NCBI GenBank assembly: GCA_946892665.1
Contig: CAMPOT010000001.1
Location: 992,001 to 1,056,000, forward strand
Length of the DNA: 64,000 nt
Direction: 5' to 3'
Source: Chryseobacterium sp. Marseille-Q5410
GTDB taxonomy: Bacteria > Bacteroidota > Bacteroidia > Flavobacteriales > Weeksellaceae
How positions within the stretch are numbered: position 1 is the first letter of the stretch; the number at the start of each line of letters is the position of its first letter. Under the pieces are notes generated by a model, which searched no databases, had not been told where the DNA came from, and saw nothing but the letters and a program-made list of their open reading frames with translations. Both the position numbers and the translations under genes were made by a program. Below, one piece after another: positions 26,857 to 34,861 of the stretch.

Positions 26857-28062
26857 TTAGGTATTGGGAATATTAATTACTATTTGTCTTGTATCCTCCT
26901 GATTGTAAGATTTTAAATCAGGATAGTTTTTGGCGAAATCTTCAAAGGTTTCAGAAACAATACTTAAGTTGGAATATTTCTTTGAAGCCTCAATAAAGGG
27001 TTTCAGGTTTTCGTTGGTTTCATCTATTCCCCGATTAATAATCATCAATTGGAAACTTGGATTTTGTTCAAGAGCTTCTACAATGGCAGTAACGATATGC
27101 TTATCTCCGAAACTAAACCCCATCGTTATTAGAAAAACATTATCCTTGCGGAGATTAGCCTGGAACCGTGACATCATCTCGAAATATGGCTGTTCATAAG
27201 AACTCTCATATTTAGACTGATGTGGGTATATCATCAACGGATTATCAGGATTTTCTTTTTGTATGATTTTATTGTCTTGCTTTTCCCAATTAACAGAACC
27301 GTGTAATTTATACAGGTGGAAAACTTTTTGAATGAAATTATCCTCCTCTTTAACTCTACTTTGATTTCTGGAAACAATATCATAGTCATAATTACGCCCG
27401 CTAAAAATTCTTGGTTGTGAAAATGAAAAACCGTCAACAACAACAAAATTGCTTTCACACGCTGCTTGTTCAAACATCATATCGTAGTTCAACGTGAATA
27501 ATTTAAATCGAGGTAGAGTGACCTTACGTTTTGTTATTTTATTAAGCAATAATGTATGTGGCGAGTTGTCAGGCAGGCTTAACTGACAGGCTTCTTTGAT
27601 AAAATCCTTAATCTTGTTCACACAATCCTCAATATCAATATCAGCTTTAGGTACATAAGGAATTGCAGGAGTAGCCATAGAAAGAACTTTTTCCAAATTC
27701 TTGACTATTGAACCGTCTTCCCACTTTTCATCGTAGCCGATTGTTTCAAGTAACTTTTCAAAAACTTCAGATGTTAAGAGAGCTTCAGCGTCGTCCCATA
27801 GATTAGCCATCGACTTTCCTAATTTACCATCTTTGCCCCAACCTATGGAAGAACCTGCGCCTGTTAAAAGAAGCAAATTCTCAAACTGATTATTTAGAGT
27901 TTGTGAATATTTATTCCGTTTTGTTGCAATAGCATAATCAACTCTATTCTCCGTGCTGTCTTTAAAATCGTGAAGTTTACCATCTATATAAACCTTTACG
28001 TCGTCTGCTTCACTATCGTCATAGGCAACAGAACTATTATTATTTAGTAAAATATATTTCAT
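26857..28062 (-). CDS. SIR2-domain NADase of a SIR2-HerA defence system
   Basis: 401 residues from the ATG at 28062; a GTG six bases earlier is possible. SIR2-type signatures appear in order: LLTGAGSSIGWG near residues 65-76 (nucleotide site), FTLNYDMMFEQ near 190, HLYKLHGSVNWEK near 255 (catalytic His region), and ITMGFSFGDKHI near 320. Members of this group hydrolyse NAD+ on phage sensing and partner with HerA. The gene is the first of the pair, 73-80 bp downstream of an XRE regulator on the same strand. AT-rich relative to the tra genes on both sides. Confidence 0.88.
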   Translation of the reverse strand: MKYILLNNNSSVAYDDSEADDVKVYIDGKLHDFKDSTENRVDYAIATKRNKYSQTLNNQFENLLLLTGAGSSIGWGKDGKLGKSMANLWDDAEALLTSEVFEKLLETIGYDEKWEDGSIVKNLEKVLSMATPAIPYVPKADIDIEDCVNKIKDFIKEACQLSLPDNSPHTLLLNKITKRKVTLPRFKLFTLNYDMMFEQAACESNFVVVDGFSFSQPRIFSGRNYDYDIVSRNQSRVKEEDNFIQKVFHLYKLHGSVNWEKQDNKIIQKENPDNPLMIYPHQSKYESSYEQPYFEMMSRFQANLRKDNVFLITMGFSFGDKHIVTAIVEALEQNPSFQLMIINRGIDETNENLKPFIEASKKYSNLSIVSETFEDFAKNYPDLKSYNQEDTRQIVINIPNT

Positions 28063-28141
28063 ACGCACATACTTTTATATTTATTTAAGTTTATACCAAA
28101 CAGTTAGTTCAAGACTTTCAAAACACACTGCCGCTACATTC

Positions 28142-28426
28142 TCATTTGCCTTTAAGCTCGTTTAAAACATTTTTTAATGCCTTTATTCCAATTTCATTAT
28201 TATCGATAAGCCCTTTTATCTTGTCGGATAGCCATAAAACCAAAAGTTCTTCTAATGGCAGGTTCAGAAATCCCGAAAGATTTTCCAAATGTTTCCTCGG
28301 TATTAGCTTTTCTTCGTTCTCTATCTTGCTGATAAAAGCGTTATCTAATTCCAGTGCTGCGCCGACTTCTCTAAGAAGTAATCCTTTACTTTCTCTTACT
28401 TCCTTTATCCTTTTTCCAAGTGCCAT
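28142..28426 (-). CDS. XRE-family regulator of the SIR2-HerA cassette
   Basis: 94 residues. A classic HTH fills 5-62 (KEVRESKGLLLREVGAALEL then FISKIENEEKLIPRKHL), followed by a short helical tail. The same two-part layout is seen in the XRE protein at 50967-51296, which heads a restriction operon. It starts the minus-strand run XRE, SIR2, HerA, and a near-perfect 32-bp palindrome lies 1 bp before its start codon. Control of the defence genes, including its own, is inferred. Confidence 0.85.
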   Translation of the reverse strand: MALGKRIKEVRESKGLLLREVGAALELDNAFISKIENEEKLIPRKHLENLSGFLNLPLEELLVLWLSDKIKGLIDNNEIGIKALKNVLNELKGK

Positions 28427-28427
28427 C

Positions 28428-28464
28428 TTGAATTATTAAGACTTGTCTAAATAATTCAAATGTA
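28428..28464 (-). promoter_or_regulatory. Promoter and palindromic operator of the XRE-SIR2-HerA cassette
   Basis: Two 15-bp arms (TTGAATTATTAAGAC and its complement, one mismatch) meet around a TT centre at 28428-28459. On the minus strand the -7 box TACATTTG (28457-28464, fits TAnnTTTG) abuts it, so the palindrome covers the predicted start of transcription. That is the expected place for a self-repressing XRE regulator. Confidence 0.7.
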
Positions 28465-28543
28465 AGCAAAAAATATGGATGTAAATGATGTGATATTCAT
28501 CAACTTAAAATCGCTTCAGTTGGCAAATTTGGTTTCATATCTC

Positions 28544-28578
28544 GCCACTCACAGCCAAACACTTCCTCTGACTGCCAC
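28544..28578 (+). promoter_or_regulatory. GCC-phased motif upstream of the traE operon
   Basis: GCC, GCC, TCC and GCC start at 28544, 28554, 28564 and 28574, exactly 10 bp apart, with spacers ACTCACA, AAACACT and TCTGACT. It lies about 91 bp before traE and just right of the SIR2-HerA insertion, so the cargo entered without separating motif from operon. Confidence 0.6.
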
Positions 28579-28668
28579 TTTACGGTAGCGCCTCTTTTTC
28601 CACAAGACATTTGTCCCGAAAGCTCGCAAGGTGCGGGATAAACAGTAACAAATTAATGTGTTTCAATT

Positions 28669-28974
28669 ATGGAAAAACAAAGAAAAAAAGTTTTGCTGGC
28701 AGCCGTGGCAATGCTGTCAGGAATTGGTGCGTTCGCACAGGGAAACGGCTCGGCAGGTATCAACGAGGCTACCCAAATGGTAACAAGTTATTTCGACCCC
28801 GCAACGCAGTTAATCTACGCCATCGGTGCGGTAGTCGGGTTAATCGGGGGCGTTAAGGTGTACAACAAATTCAGTTCCGGCGACCCTGATACGAGCAAGA
28901 CCGCAGCTTCGTGGTTTGGTGCGTGTATCTTCCTGATTGTTGCCGCTACCATCCTGCGTTCATTCTTCCTTTAA
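28669..28974 (+). CDS. traE: TraE (DUF4134), VirB2-like membrane protein
   Basis: 101 residues. A signal peptide (about 1-24, ending AFAQ) is followed by two hydrophobic segments (LIYAIGAVVGLIGGVKVY and WFGACIFLIVAATILRSF). Size, signal and two-helix layout match the pilin-like VirB2/TraE family. First gene of the channel operon, which runs on without a break to the DUF3872 gene. Confidence 0.9.
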   Translation: MEKQRKKVLLAAVAMLSGIGAFAQGNGSAGINEATQMVTSYFDPATQLIYAIGAVVGLIGGVKVYNKFSSGDPDTSKTAASWFGACIFLIVAATILRSFFL

Positions 28975-28985
28975 TCCGTTGCCTT

Positions 28986-29315
28986 ATGAATTACAATATC
29001 AACAAAGGCATCGGCAGGACGGTGGAATTTAAAGGGCTGAAAGCACAATACCTGTTCATTTTCGCAGGTGGGCTGCTTGGTACGCTTATCCTCGTGATGA
29101 TACTGTATATGGCAGGCGTAAACTCTTACATCTGCCTGTTCCTCGGAGCAGGCGGAGCTTCGCTCATTGTATGGCAGACCTTTTCGCTGAACAGGAAGTA
29201 CGGCGAACACGGACTGATGAAAATTGCAGCCAATAAAAGGCATCCCCGCTACATCATCTGCCGCAAGCCTGTACACCGCTATTTAAAATTCACACCTAAA
29301 CAGAATGCCGTATGA
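28986..29315 (+). CDS. traF: TraF (DUF4133), VirB3-like protein
   Basis: 109 residues from the ATG at 28986, 11 bp after traE. Two adjacent membrane segments (about 24-44 and 47-65) and a basic C-terminus (RHPRYIICRK) fit DUF4133/VirB3. The protein links the channel to the TraG ATPase. The stop overlaps the traG start by 4 bp (ATGA), showing tight coupling. Confidence 0.88.
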   Translation: MNYNINKGIGRTVEFKGLKAQYLFIFAGGLLGTLILVMILYMAGVNSYICLFLGAGGASLIVWQTFSLNRKYGEHGLMKIAANKRHPRYIICRKPVHRYLKFTPKQNAV

Positions 29316-31816
29316 GAAATGTAGCAAAGACCACCACACTGGAAAACAAATTTCCATTGTTGGCAGTAGAGAACAACTGCATCCTTTCCAAAGATGCGGA
29401 CATTACCGCCTGCTTTGAAGTGCGCCTGCCGGAACTGTTTACGGTAGCTTCTGCGGAATACGAAGCCATACACTCCGCCTGGCACAAGGCGATTAAAACC
29501 CTGCCTGATTTTACGGTCATTCACAAACAGGATTGGTACATCAAGGAAAGTTATGCGCCCGATTTGGCAATAGAAGACCAGAGCTTTTTATCGAAGTCAT
29601 ATCAACGCCATTTCAATGAGCGACCTTTCCTGAACCACTATTGCTACCTGTTCCTCACGAAGACCACTAAGGAAAGAATGCGAATGCAAAGCAACTTTAG
29701 TTCGCTTTGCAAAGGTACGCTGATACCAAAGGAAATCAGGAACAAGGAAACGATACACCGCTTTATGGAGGCGGTCGCACAGTTTGAGCGTATCGTGAAC
29801 GACAGCGGTTTTATAACCCTGAAACGCCTGACCGAAGATGAAATCATCGGCACGGAAGATACACAGGGATTATTGGAACAGTACCTCACGCTATCGAGGG
29901 GAACCGGAACACCAATGCAGGACATCGCACTCGGAAACGAAGAAGTACGCATCGGTAACAAAAGGTTAAGCCTGCATACCCTTTCAGATACGGACGACCT
30001 GCCCGGAACGGTATCGGCAGATACCCGTTTTGAAAAACTATCTACTGACCGTAGCGACTGCCGTTTGTCGTTCGCCGCACCTGTGGGCTTGTTGTTAAGC
30101 TGCAACCACATCTACAACCAATACCTGTTTATAGATAACAGCGAAGACAACCTGCAAAAGTTTGAGAAGTCCGCAAGGAATATGCACTCACTGGCTCGTT
30201 ACAGCCGTGCCAATCAAATCAACAAAGAGTGGATAGAAAAGTACCTGAACGAAGCGCACAGCTTCGGGCTGTCTTCTATTCGTGCGCACTTCAACATTAT
30301 GGCGTGGTCGGAAGACCCTACGGAACTCAAACAGCTAAAGAACGACTGCGGTAGTGCGTTGGCACTGATGGAATGTAAGCCACGGCATAATACAACGGAT
30401 GTAGCCACATTGTACTGGGCGGGAATGCCCGGCAATGCGGGCGACTTTCCCGCAGAAGAAAGTTTTTACACATTCATTGAGCCTGCTTTGTGTTTCTTCA
30501 CGGAAGAAACCAACTACCACAATTCGCCCTCGCCGTTTGGTATCAAGATGGCTGACAGGCTTACAGGAAAACCTATCCATTTGGATATTTCCGACCTGCC
30601 TATGAAGCGTGGTATCATCACGAACCGGAACAAGTTCATACTTGGTCCCTCCGGCAGTGGTAAATCATTCTTCACAAACCATATGGTACGGCAGTATTAC
30701 GAACAGGGCGCACACGTACTGCTCGTAGATACGGGTAACTCTTATCAGGGCTTATGCGAACTCATCAAAGGAAAGACCAAAGGCGAAGATGGTGTTTACT
30801 TCACTTATACCGAAGACAACCCGATTGCTTTTAACCCTTTCTATACGGATGATGGCGTGTTCGACATTGAGAAGCGGGAAAGTATCAAGACTTTGATACT
30901 GACCTTGTGGAAACGTGATGATGAGCCGCCAACCCGTTCTGAAGAAGTTGCCCTTTCCAATGCAGTAAGCGGTTATATCGAGCGTATCAAGACAGAAGAT
31001 GTGTACCCCTCGTTCAACGGTTTCTATGAGTATGTGAAACGCGACTACCGTAAGGTATTGGAGGAAAAGCAGGTCAGGGAAAAGGACTTTGACATTGCCA
31101 ACTTTCTGAACGTACTCGAACCCTATTACAAGGGCGGTGAATACGATTACCTGCTGAACTCAAACAAGCAGTTAGACCTGCTTTCCAAACGCTTTATCGT
31201 GTTTGAAATTGATGCGATTAAAGACCACAAAATCCTCTTTCCCATAGTCACGATTATCATTATGGAGGTGTTCATCAACAAGATGCGCCGATTGAAAGGT
31301 ATTCGTAAACTTATCCTGATTGAAGAGGCTTGGAAAGCGATTGCCAAAGAGGGAATGGCGGAATACATCAAGTATTTATTTAAGACCGTCCGCAAATTCT
31401 TCGGAGAAGCGATTGTCGTAACGCAAGAGGTGGATGATATTATCCAGTCGCCCATTGTGAAAGAAAGTATCATCAACAACTCCGATTGTAAAATCCTGCT
31501 CGACCAACGCAAGTATATGAACAAGTTTGATGATATACAGGCGATGCTCGGGTTGACGGACAAAGAGAAAGGGCAGGTACTTTCCATAAATATGAACAAC
31601 GATGCCAGCCGACTTTACAAAGAGGTTTGGATTGGCTTAGGTGGTACGCACTCGGCAGTCTATGCCACCGAAGTTAGTTTGGAGGAATACCTCGCCTACA
31701 CGACCGAAGAAACCGAAAAAATGGAAGTGATGCAGCTTGCTGCTGAACTGGACGGCAATGTGGAACTCGCCATTAAGCATATCGCAATGCAAAGGCGGGA
31801 CAATTCAAATCAATAG
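29312..31816 (+). CDS. traG: TraG, VirB4-type conjugation ATPase
   Basis: 834 residues, the usual length for Bacteroides-type TraG. Walker A GPSGSGKSFF is near residue 446, and Walker B LILIEEAWKAIA near 665, followed by a VTQEVDDI motif. The N-terminal 400 residues form the VirB4 domain that contacts the membrane complex. It powers assembly of, and transport through, the type IV channel. Codon use and GC content match the other tra genes. Confidence 0.95.
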   Translation: MRNVAKTTTLENKFPLLAVENNCILSKDADITACFEVRLPELFTVASAEYEAIHSAWHKAIKTLPDFTVIHKQDWYIKESYAPDLAIEDQSFLSKSYQRHFNERPFLNHYCYLFLTKTTKERMRMQSNFSSLCKGTLIPKEIRNKETIHRFMEAVAQFERIVNDSGFITLKRLTEDEIIGTEDTQGLLEQYLTLSRGTGTPMQDIALGNEEVRIGNKRLSLHTLSDTDDLPGTVSADTRFEKLSTDRSDCRLSFAAPVGLLLSCNHIYNQYLFIDNSEDNLQKFEKSARNMHSLARYSRANQINKEWIEKYLNEAHSFGLSSIRAHFNIMAWSEDPTELKQLKNDCGSALALMECKPRHNTTDVATLYWAGMPGNAGDFPAEESFYTFIEPALCFFTEETNYHNSPSPFGIKMADRLTGKPIHLDISDLPMKRGIITNRNKFILGPSGSGKSFFTNHMVRQYYEQGAHVLLVDTGNSYQGLCELIKGKTKGEDGVYFTYTEDNPIAFNPFYTDDGVFDIEKRESIKTLILTLWKRDDEPPTRSEEVALSNAVSGYIERIKTEDVYPSFNGFYEYVKRDYRKVLEEKQVREKDFDIANFLNVLEPYYKGGEYDYLLNSNKQLDLLSKRFIVFEIDAIKDHKILFPIVTIIIMEVFINKMRRLKGIRKLILIEEAWKAIAKEGMAEYIKYLFKTVRKFFGEAIVVTQEVDDIIQSPIVKESIINNSDCKILLDQRKYMNKFDDIQAMLGLTDKEKGQVLSINMNNDASRLYKEVWIGLGGTHSAVYATEVSLEEYLAYTTEETEKMEVMQLAAELDGNVELAIKHIAMQRRDNSNQ

Positions 31817-31844
31817 TCATTAACAATTTAAAAATTCAGAAACA

Positions 31845-32477
31845 ATGAAAAAAGTATTGTATCTGGTGTGTACGGCACTGATGCTCGCCGTAGCACCGTC
31901 AGCAAAAGCCCAGTGGGTTGTAACCGACCCCGCAAATTTGGCTTCAGGGATTATCAACTCTGCGAACGAAATCATACAGACTTCTTCGACCGTGAGTAAT
32001 GTGATAAAAAACTTCAACGAAGTGAAGAAAGTTTACGACCAGGGCAAGGAATATTATGACAAGCTGAAAGCCATCAACAACTTAGTAAAAGATGCCCGTA
32101 AGGTGCAGCAAACGGTATTGTTGGTAGGCGATGTTTCCGAAATGTACGTGCAGAATTTTGGTAAAATGATGAACGACCCAAATTTCACACCGCAGGAATT
32201 GGTCGCTATCGGTAACGGTTATTCGGCACTCCTTAATGAAAGTACCGAACTGCTAAAAGAGTTGAAACAAATTGTAACCTCTTCAAGCCTTTCGCTAAAC
32301 GATAAGGAGCGTATGGATATTATTGACCGTGTGTACAAAGAAGTTAAGGATTACCACAGCCTTGTACGATACTACACCAATAAGAACATTTCTGTTAGCT
32401 ACCTAAGAGCGAAAAAGAAAAACGATGCCCAAAGAGTGCTTGAACTCTACGGAACTGCTAACCAAAAATACTGGTAA
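31845..32477 (+). CDS. traI: TraI (DUF4141), secreted VirB5-like protein
   Basis: 210 residues. A signal peptide (about 1-22, ending AKAQ) leads to a long helical body (40-200) rich in Lys, Asn and Glu, matching DUF4141. VirB5-like proteins are minor pilus components at the tip. It lies between traG and traJ, as in CTnDOT. Confidence 0.85.
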   Translation: MKKVLYLVCTALMLAVAPSAKAQWVVTDPANLASGIINSANEIIQTSSTVSNVIKNFNEVKKVYDQGKEYYDKLKAINNLVKDARKVQQTVLLVGDVSEMYVQNFGKMMNDPNFTPQELVAIGNGYSALLNESTELLKELKQIVTSSSLSLNDKERMDIIDRVYKEVKDYHSLVRYYTNKNISVSYLRAKKKNDAQRVLELYGTANQKYW

Positions 32478-32480
32478 ACT

Positions 32481-33476
32481 ATGGAATGGGATAATCTTCA
32501 CGAACTCCTGCGGTCGCTTTATGATGATATGATGCCACTTGCAGGCGATATGGCGGCAGTCGCTAAGGGTTTGGCGGGATTGGGAGCATTGTTCTATGTG
32601 GCATTAAAGGTTTGGCAGGCTTTAAGCCGTGCCGAACCTATTGATATGTTCCCTTTGCTGCGCCCGTTCGCTTTAGGGCTTTGTATTATGTTCTTCCCGA
32701 CCATTGTATTGGGAACCATCAATGCGGTACTAAGCCCGGTGGTAGTAGGAACCCACCAAATACTGGAAGACCAGGTGCTTGACCTGAACAAACTACAACA
32801 GCAGAAAGACCAGTTGGAATATGAGGCAATGGTAAGGAACCCCGAAACCGCCTATATGGTATCAGACGAAGAGTTTGATAAGAAACTGGACGAACTGGGT
32901 TGGTCGCCGTCCGACATTGGTACAATGGCGGGTATGTATATGGACAGGCAAGCCTACAAGATAGAGAAAGCCATAAAAGATTGGTTTCGCAATCTACTGG
33001 AAATACTCTTTCAGGCGGCGGCTTTGGTCATTGATACCATACGAACGTTTTTCCTGATAGTCCTCTCCATACTCGGACCAATAGCCTTTGCTATTTCCGT
33101 ATGGGACGGCTTTCAGTCCACGCTCACGCAATGGCTCACGAGGTACGTCAGCGTTTACCTGTGGCTTCCCGTTTCGGATTTGTTCAGCTCAATGTTGGCA
33201 AGAATACAATCCCTCATTTTGGAACGGGATATAGCAATGCTTGCCGACCCCACCTACATCCCTGATACGAGCAATACCGTGTACATCATCTTTATGATTA
33301 TCGGCATCATCGGGTACTTCACAATCCCGACAGTAACAGGTTGGGTAATCCAAGCCGGAGGCGCAGGAAACTTTACCCGCAATGTAAACTCCACAGCAAT
33401 GAAAGCCGGAAACATCGCCGGAGCAGGCGCAGGTTCAACAGTTGGAAACATCGGCGGTAAACTGATGAATAAATAA
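32481..33476 (+). CDS. traJ: TraJ, VirB6-like polytopic membrane protein
   Basis: 331 residues, starting 3 bp after traI. Hydrophobic segments lie near 25-45, 55-80, 165-215 and 270-300, with a charged central region (110-160). The C-terminus is Gly/Ala-rich (GNIAGAGAGSTVGNIGGKL), as common in TraJ/VirB6 proteins. It would form part of the inner-membrane channel. Confidence 0.88.
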   Translation: MEWDNLHELLRSLYDDMMPLAGDMAAVAKGLAGLGALFYVALKVWQALSRAEPIDMFPLLRPFALGLCIMFFPTIVLGTINAVLSPVVVGTHQILEDQVLDLNKLQQQKDQLEYEAMVRNPETAYMVSDEEFDKKLDELGWSPSDIGTMAGMYMDRQAYKIEKAIKDWFRNLLEILFQAAALVIDTIRTFFLIVLSILGPIAFAISVWDGFQSTLTQWLTRYVSVYLWLPVSDLFSSMLARIQSLILERDIAMLADPTYIPDTSNTVYIIFMIIGIIGYFTIPTVTGWVIQAGGAGNFTRNVNSTAMKAGNIAGAGAGSTVGNIGGKLMNK

Positions 33477-33494
33477 TCATTAATCATTCTAAAA

Positions 33495-34118
33495 ATGGAA
33501 TTTAAAACGCTAAGAAATATCGAAAACAGCTTTAGGCAGATAAGATTATATGCCATTGTGTTTGCGGTTCTCTGCATTAGCGTGGTAGGTTACGCCGTAT
33601 GGCGTTCCTACCGCTTTGCAGAAGAACAACGCCAAAAAATCTATGTACTGGATAACGGAAAATCCCTGATGCTTGCCTTATCGCAAGATGCGAGCATCAA
33701 CCGCCCGGTTGAAGCAAGGGAACACGTTAGAAGATTTCACGAACTGTTCTTTACGCTTGCTCCCGACAAGAACGCTATTGAAAGCAATATGAGCAGGGCA
33801 TTTAACCTTGCCGATAAAAGTGCTTTCGACTACTACAAAGACTTGTCGGAAAAGGGGTATTACAGCCGTATCATTTCGGGGAACGTACAGCAACGCATAG
33901 AAGTAGATAGTGTCGTTTGCAACTTCGACAACTACCCGTATGCAGTGCGCACCTATGCCAAACAATTTATTATCCGGTCAAGCAATGTAACCAGGCGTAA
34001 CCTGATTACTTCCTGCTATCTCGTCAACTCCGTTCGTTCCGACAACAATCCGCAGGGCTTCAATATTGAAAAATTTGCAGTCGTGGAAAATAAGGATATA
34101 GAGGTTATCGAACGCTAA
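33495..34118 (+). CDS. traK: TraK, VirB8-like inner-membrane protein
   Basis: 207 residues. One membrane helix at about 20-36 follows a short basic cytoplasmic start (FKTLRNIENSFRQIR), and the rest is a periplasmic NTF2-like domain. The pattern ENSFRQIRLYAIVF and the length match the Bacteroides TraK family. VirB8-type proteins scaffold the channel. Confidence 0.88.
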   Translation: MEFKTLRNIENSFRQIRLYAIVFAVLCISVVGYAVWRSYRFAEEQRQKIYVLDNGKSLMLALSQDASINRPVEAREHVRRFHELFFTLAPDKNAIESNMSRAFNLADKSAFDYYKDLSEKGYYSRIISGNVQQRIEVDSVVCNFDNYPYAVRTYAKQFIIRSSNVTRRNLITSCYLVNSVRSDNNPQGFNIEKFAVVENKDIEVIER

Positions 34119-34129
34119 AAAACAATCTT

Positions 34130-34558
34130 ATGGAAGCATTATCAGATTTAAACACGTTCGCAAAAATCCTTACTGATAAAGGATATAGCGGGTATTTCCA
34201 TACGCAGGGAGCGTATGCCGGAAAGCTGAAAGACAGCATCAGCGATTACCTCGAAAGCTGCCAAAAAGGTGCAGATACTTTGCCTAAGCAGGACTTACTG
34301 CTGACAGGCTACCTGCAATGGTCGGGCGATGACAAGCCCCGTGTAGAATGCAGTATGTGGGTAAAGTACCTGAATGGCAAATTCTCATTGAGCCGTATGG
34401 AGGTAGCAAAGAAAGACGGCTTCGGGCAACTGCTCAAAAAATCGGAACTGGCAAACCTGTCCGTAATGTCCGCACCCAAATTAACGGAAGCGGTCGCACT
34501 GGTCAACGATGCGCCGAAGCAACAGGCGGGTAAAAGTCCTAAGCGTTTCAAGCTATAA
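34130..34558 (+). CDS. Unknown protein within the tra operon
   Basis: 142 residues, no signal peptide or membrane segment. The central region (about 55-90) looks strand-rich with aromatic residues (LLLTGYLQWSGDDKPRVE), and the C-terminus is basic (KSPKRFKL). It lies 11 bp after traK and 18 bp before traL in the same operon, yet CTnDOT has no named gene in this place. A cytoplasmic accessory factor is likely; the function is unknown. Confidence 0.6.
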   Translation: MEALSDLNTFAKILTDKGYSGYFHTQGAYAGKLKDSISDYLESCQKGADTLPKQDLLLTGYLQWSGDDKPRVECSMWVKYLNGKFSLSRMEVAKKDGFGQLLKKSELANLSVMSAPKLTEAVALVNDAPKQQAGKSPKRFKL

Positions 34559-34576
34559 CACAGAAATAGTAAGGCT

Positions 34577-34861
34577 ATGAAAAAATTAAGAGCAAATATG
34601 GACAGGTACTTTGACAAGCTGGACGACCGTTGGCGGGCGTTGCCCTTGCGCAAACAGCACCGATATACGCTGTACTTCTTTGTGGGTTATCTGCTGCTTA
34701 CCGTAGCGGTCATTGGCAAAGTGATGAATGATACCTCAAAGTCCGGTAACGGTATGGTCATAGACCATATCGAGAACCCTGTCCTAAAAAGTAAAAACCC
34801 TGCAAGGTTGCAGGATAGTGTATCAACAATTTTAAAAAATCAGATTTATGAAAGAAAATGA
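34577..34861 (+). CDS. traL: TraL (DUF3989), small membrane protein
   Basis: 94 residues. A basic N-terminus (KKLRANMDRYFDKLDDRWRAL) leads to one membrane helix (about 36-52), then a short periplasmic tail. This is the layout of DUF3989/TraL. The 3' end overlaps traM by 14 bp. Confidence 0.82.
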   Translation: MKKLRANMDRYFDKLDDRWRALPLRKQHRYTLYFFVGYLLLTVAVIGKVMNDTSKSGNGMVIDHIENPVLKSKNPARLQDSVSTILKNQIYERK

